NCBI RefSeq assembly: GCF_008386585.1
Contig: NZ_VUOB01000076.1
Span: 1-64,000 of the forward strand
Reading direction: 5' to 3'
DNA from: Solihabitans fulvus
GTDB lineage: Bacteria; Actinomycetota; Actinomycetes; Mycobacteriales; Pseudonocardiaceae
Length of the DNA stretch: 64,000 bases
A model generated the notes under the pieces. The model saw nothing but the letters and a program-made list of their open reading frames with translations, was not told the DNA's origin and did no database searches. Both the position numbers and the translations under genes were made by a program. Below, piece after piece: positions 63,413 to 64,000 of the stretch; the first letter of the stretch is position 1, and each line of letters opens with the position of its first letter.

Positions 63413-64000
63413 TCAGTACTGCCTCTGCGGCAGCGCGGTCTTGGCGGCGGCCTGGTCGAACTCGGTCTCCGTGGTCTCGATCCTCGCCGGCACGTCCTGG
63501 CCGGCCGAGACCTTCTTGACCAGATCCATCAGCTGCGGGCCGAGCAGTGGGTTGCACTCGACCACGTGGTTGATCTTACCGTCGACCAGCGCCTGCAACG
63601 CGTCGTGGACACCGTCCACGGAGACGATCTTGATGTCCTTGCCTGGCACCTTGCCCGCGCCCTCGATGGCCTCGATGGCGCCGAGCGCCATGTCGTCGTT
63701 GTGCGCGTACAGCACGTCGATCTTGCTCTGCGACTTCAGGAACGCCTCCATCACCTCCTTGCCCTTGGCGCGGGTGAAGTCACCGGTCTGCGAGGCGACG
63801 ATCTTGAACTTCGGGTCGGCCGCGATCACGTCGCCGAAGCCCTTCTTGCGGTCGTTCGCGGGCGCCGAGCCCGTGGTGCCCTGCAGCTCCACGATGTTCA
63901 CGTCCCCGGGCGCGGAGGCGTACTCCTTGGTCAGCCACTGGCCGGCCTTCTGCCCCTCCTTCACGAAGTCCGAACCGAGGAAGGTCTTGTAGAGCGTCTT
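63413..64000 (-). CDS. ytfQ: Sugar-binding protein YtfQ-like (5' end beyond window)
   Basis: The C-terminal 195 residues are present; the start and signal peptide are outside the window. It is a type I periplasmic-binding protein with VLYAHNDDMALGAIEAIEGAG and VSVDGVHDALQALVDGKINHVVECNPLLGPQ, the last being characteristic of YtfQ. It would bind a furanose sugar outside the membrane. Confidence 0.88.
   Translation of the reverse strand, partial: KTLYKTFLGSDFVKEGQKAGQWLTKEYASAPGDVNIVELQGTTGSAPANDRKKGFGDVIAADPKFKIVASQTGDFTRAKGKEVMEAFLKSQSKIDVLYAHNDDMALGAIEAIEGAGKVPGKDIKIVSVDGVHDALQALVDGKINHVVECNPLLGPQLMDLVKKVSAGQDVPARIETTETEFDQAAAKTALPQRQY

Noticed and set aside
1..64000. CRISPR arrays, insertion sequences, tRNA or rRNA genes, prophage or attachment sites
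   Set aside because: I saw no spaced direct repeats, transposase or integrase motifs, or cloverleaf-like sequence. Short tRNA-like elements could still be missed by eye.

Overview
The window is high-GC DNA from a filamentous actinomycete, most likely a member of the Pseudonocardiales or a related soil lineage. The grounds are strong G/C third-position bias, frequent GTG and TTG starts, ATGA/GTGA stop-start overlaps, secreted CBM2-bearing glycoside hydrolases, a cebR-cebEFG-bglC locus like that of Streptomyces, and sugar importers without their own ATPase. No rRNA, tRNA, insertion sequence or CRISPR array was seen. The organism call is inference from gene content, not from a marker gene.

Layout. 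(1) 11-6574: a six-gene, divergently transcribed set that looks biosynthetic. It encodes a CapK/PaaK-type adenylate-forming ligase, a family 2 glycosyltransferase fused to a Rossmann domain, an ATP-grasp ligase, an MFS exporter and a FemAB/GNAT-like transferase. Two operator-like dyads sit 22 bp apart in the shared promoter region. This is the least explained part of the window. (2) 6640-8328: a short-chain dehydrogenase with a divergent TetR regulator and an operator inside the promoter spacer. (3) 8420-25118: a cellulose block. It has a CBM2-Cip1-like protein, a GH9 endoglucanase, a decayed GH42 beta-galactosidase, a CBM13 SGNH esterase, an importer with a GH63-like glucosidase, the ceb operon (bglC, cebG, cebF, cebE, divergent cebR) and a GH12 endoglucanase.

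(4) 25115-39160: a second polysaccharide locus built around a shared promoter with two AAGCGCTT operators. To the left is a GH3-esterase-GH12 operon. To the right is an Lpl-type importer, a LacI regulator, GH42, GH43 and a secreted GH5-X2. (5) 39304-51082: DUF1304, a CBM2-GH5, a GH10-CBM2 xylanase under a CebR box, then a xylo-oligosaccharide locus (bxlEFG-type importer with GH43, divergent LacI and GH3). (6) 51145-64000: a fourth LacI, then a long minus-strand arabinose locus. Read in its own direction it runs ytfQ(partial)-ytfR-ytfT-yjfF, araB-araD-araA, chvE-gguA-gguB.

How it works together (inference): secreted GH9, GH5, GH10, GH12 and esterases cut cellulose and hemicellulose. Four binding-protein/permease sets import the oligomers, probably powered by one shared ATPase encoded elsewhere. 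Cytoplasmic GH1, GH3, GH42, GH43 and GH63-like enzymes finish the digestion. Arabinose released from the side chains enters araBAD. LacI-type operators of at least five sequence classes tie the blocks to different inducers. The perfect CebR box also sits upstream of a xylanase and the Cip1-like gene, so cello-oligosaccharide sensing appears to control more than cellulases.
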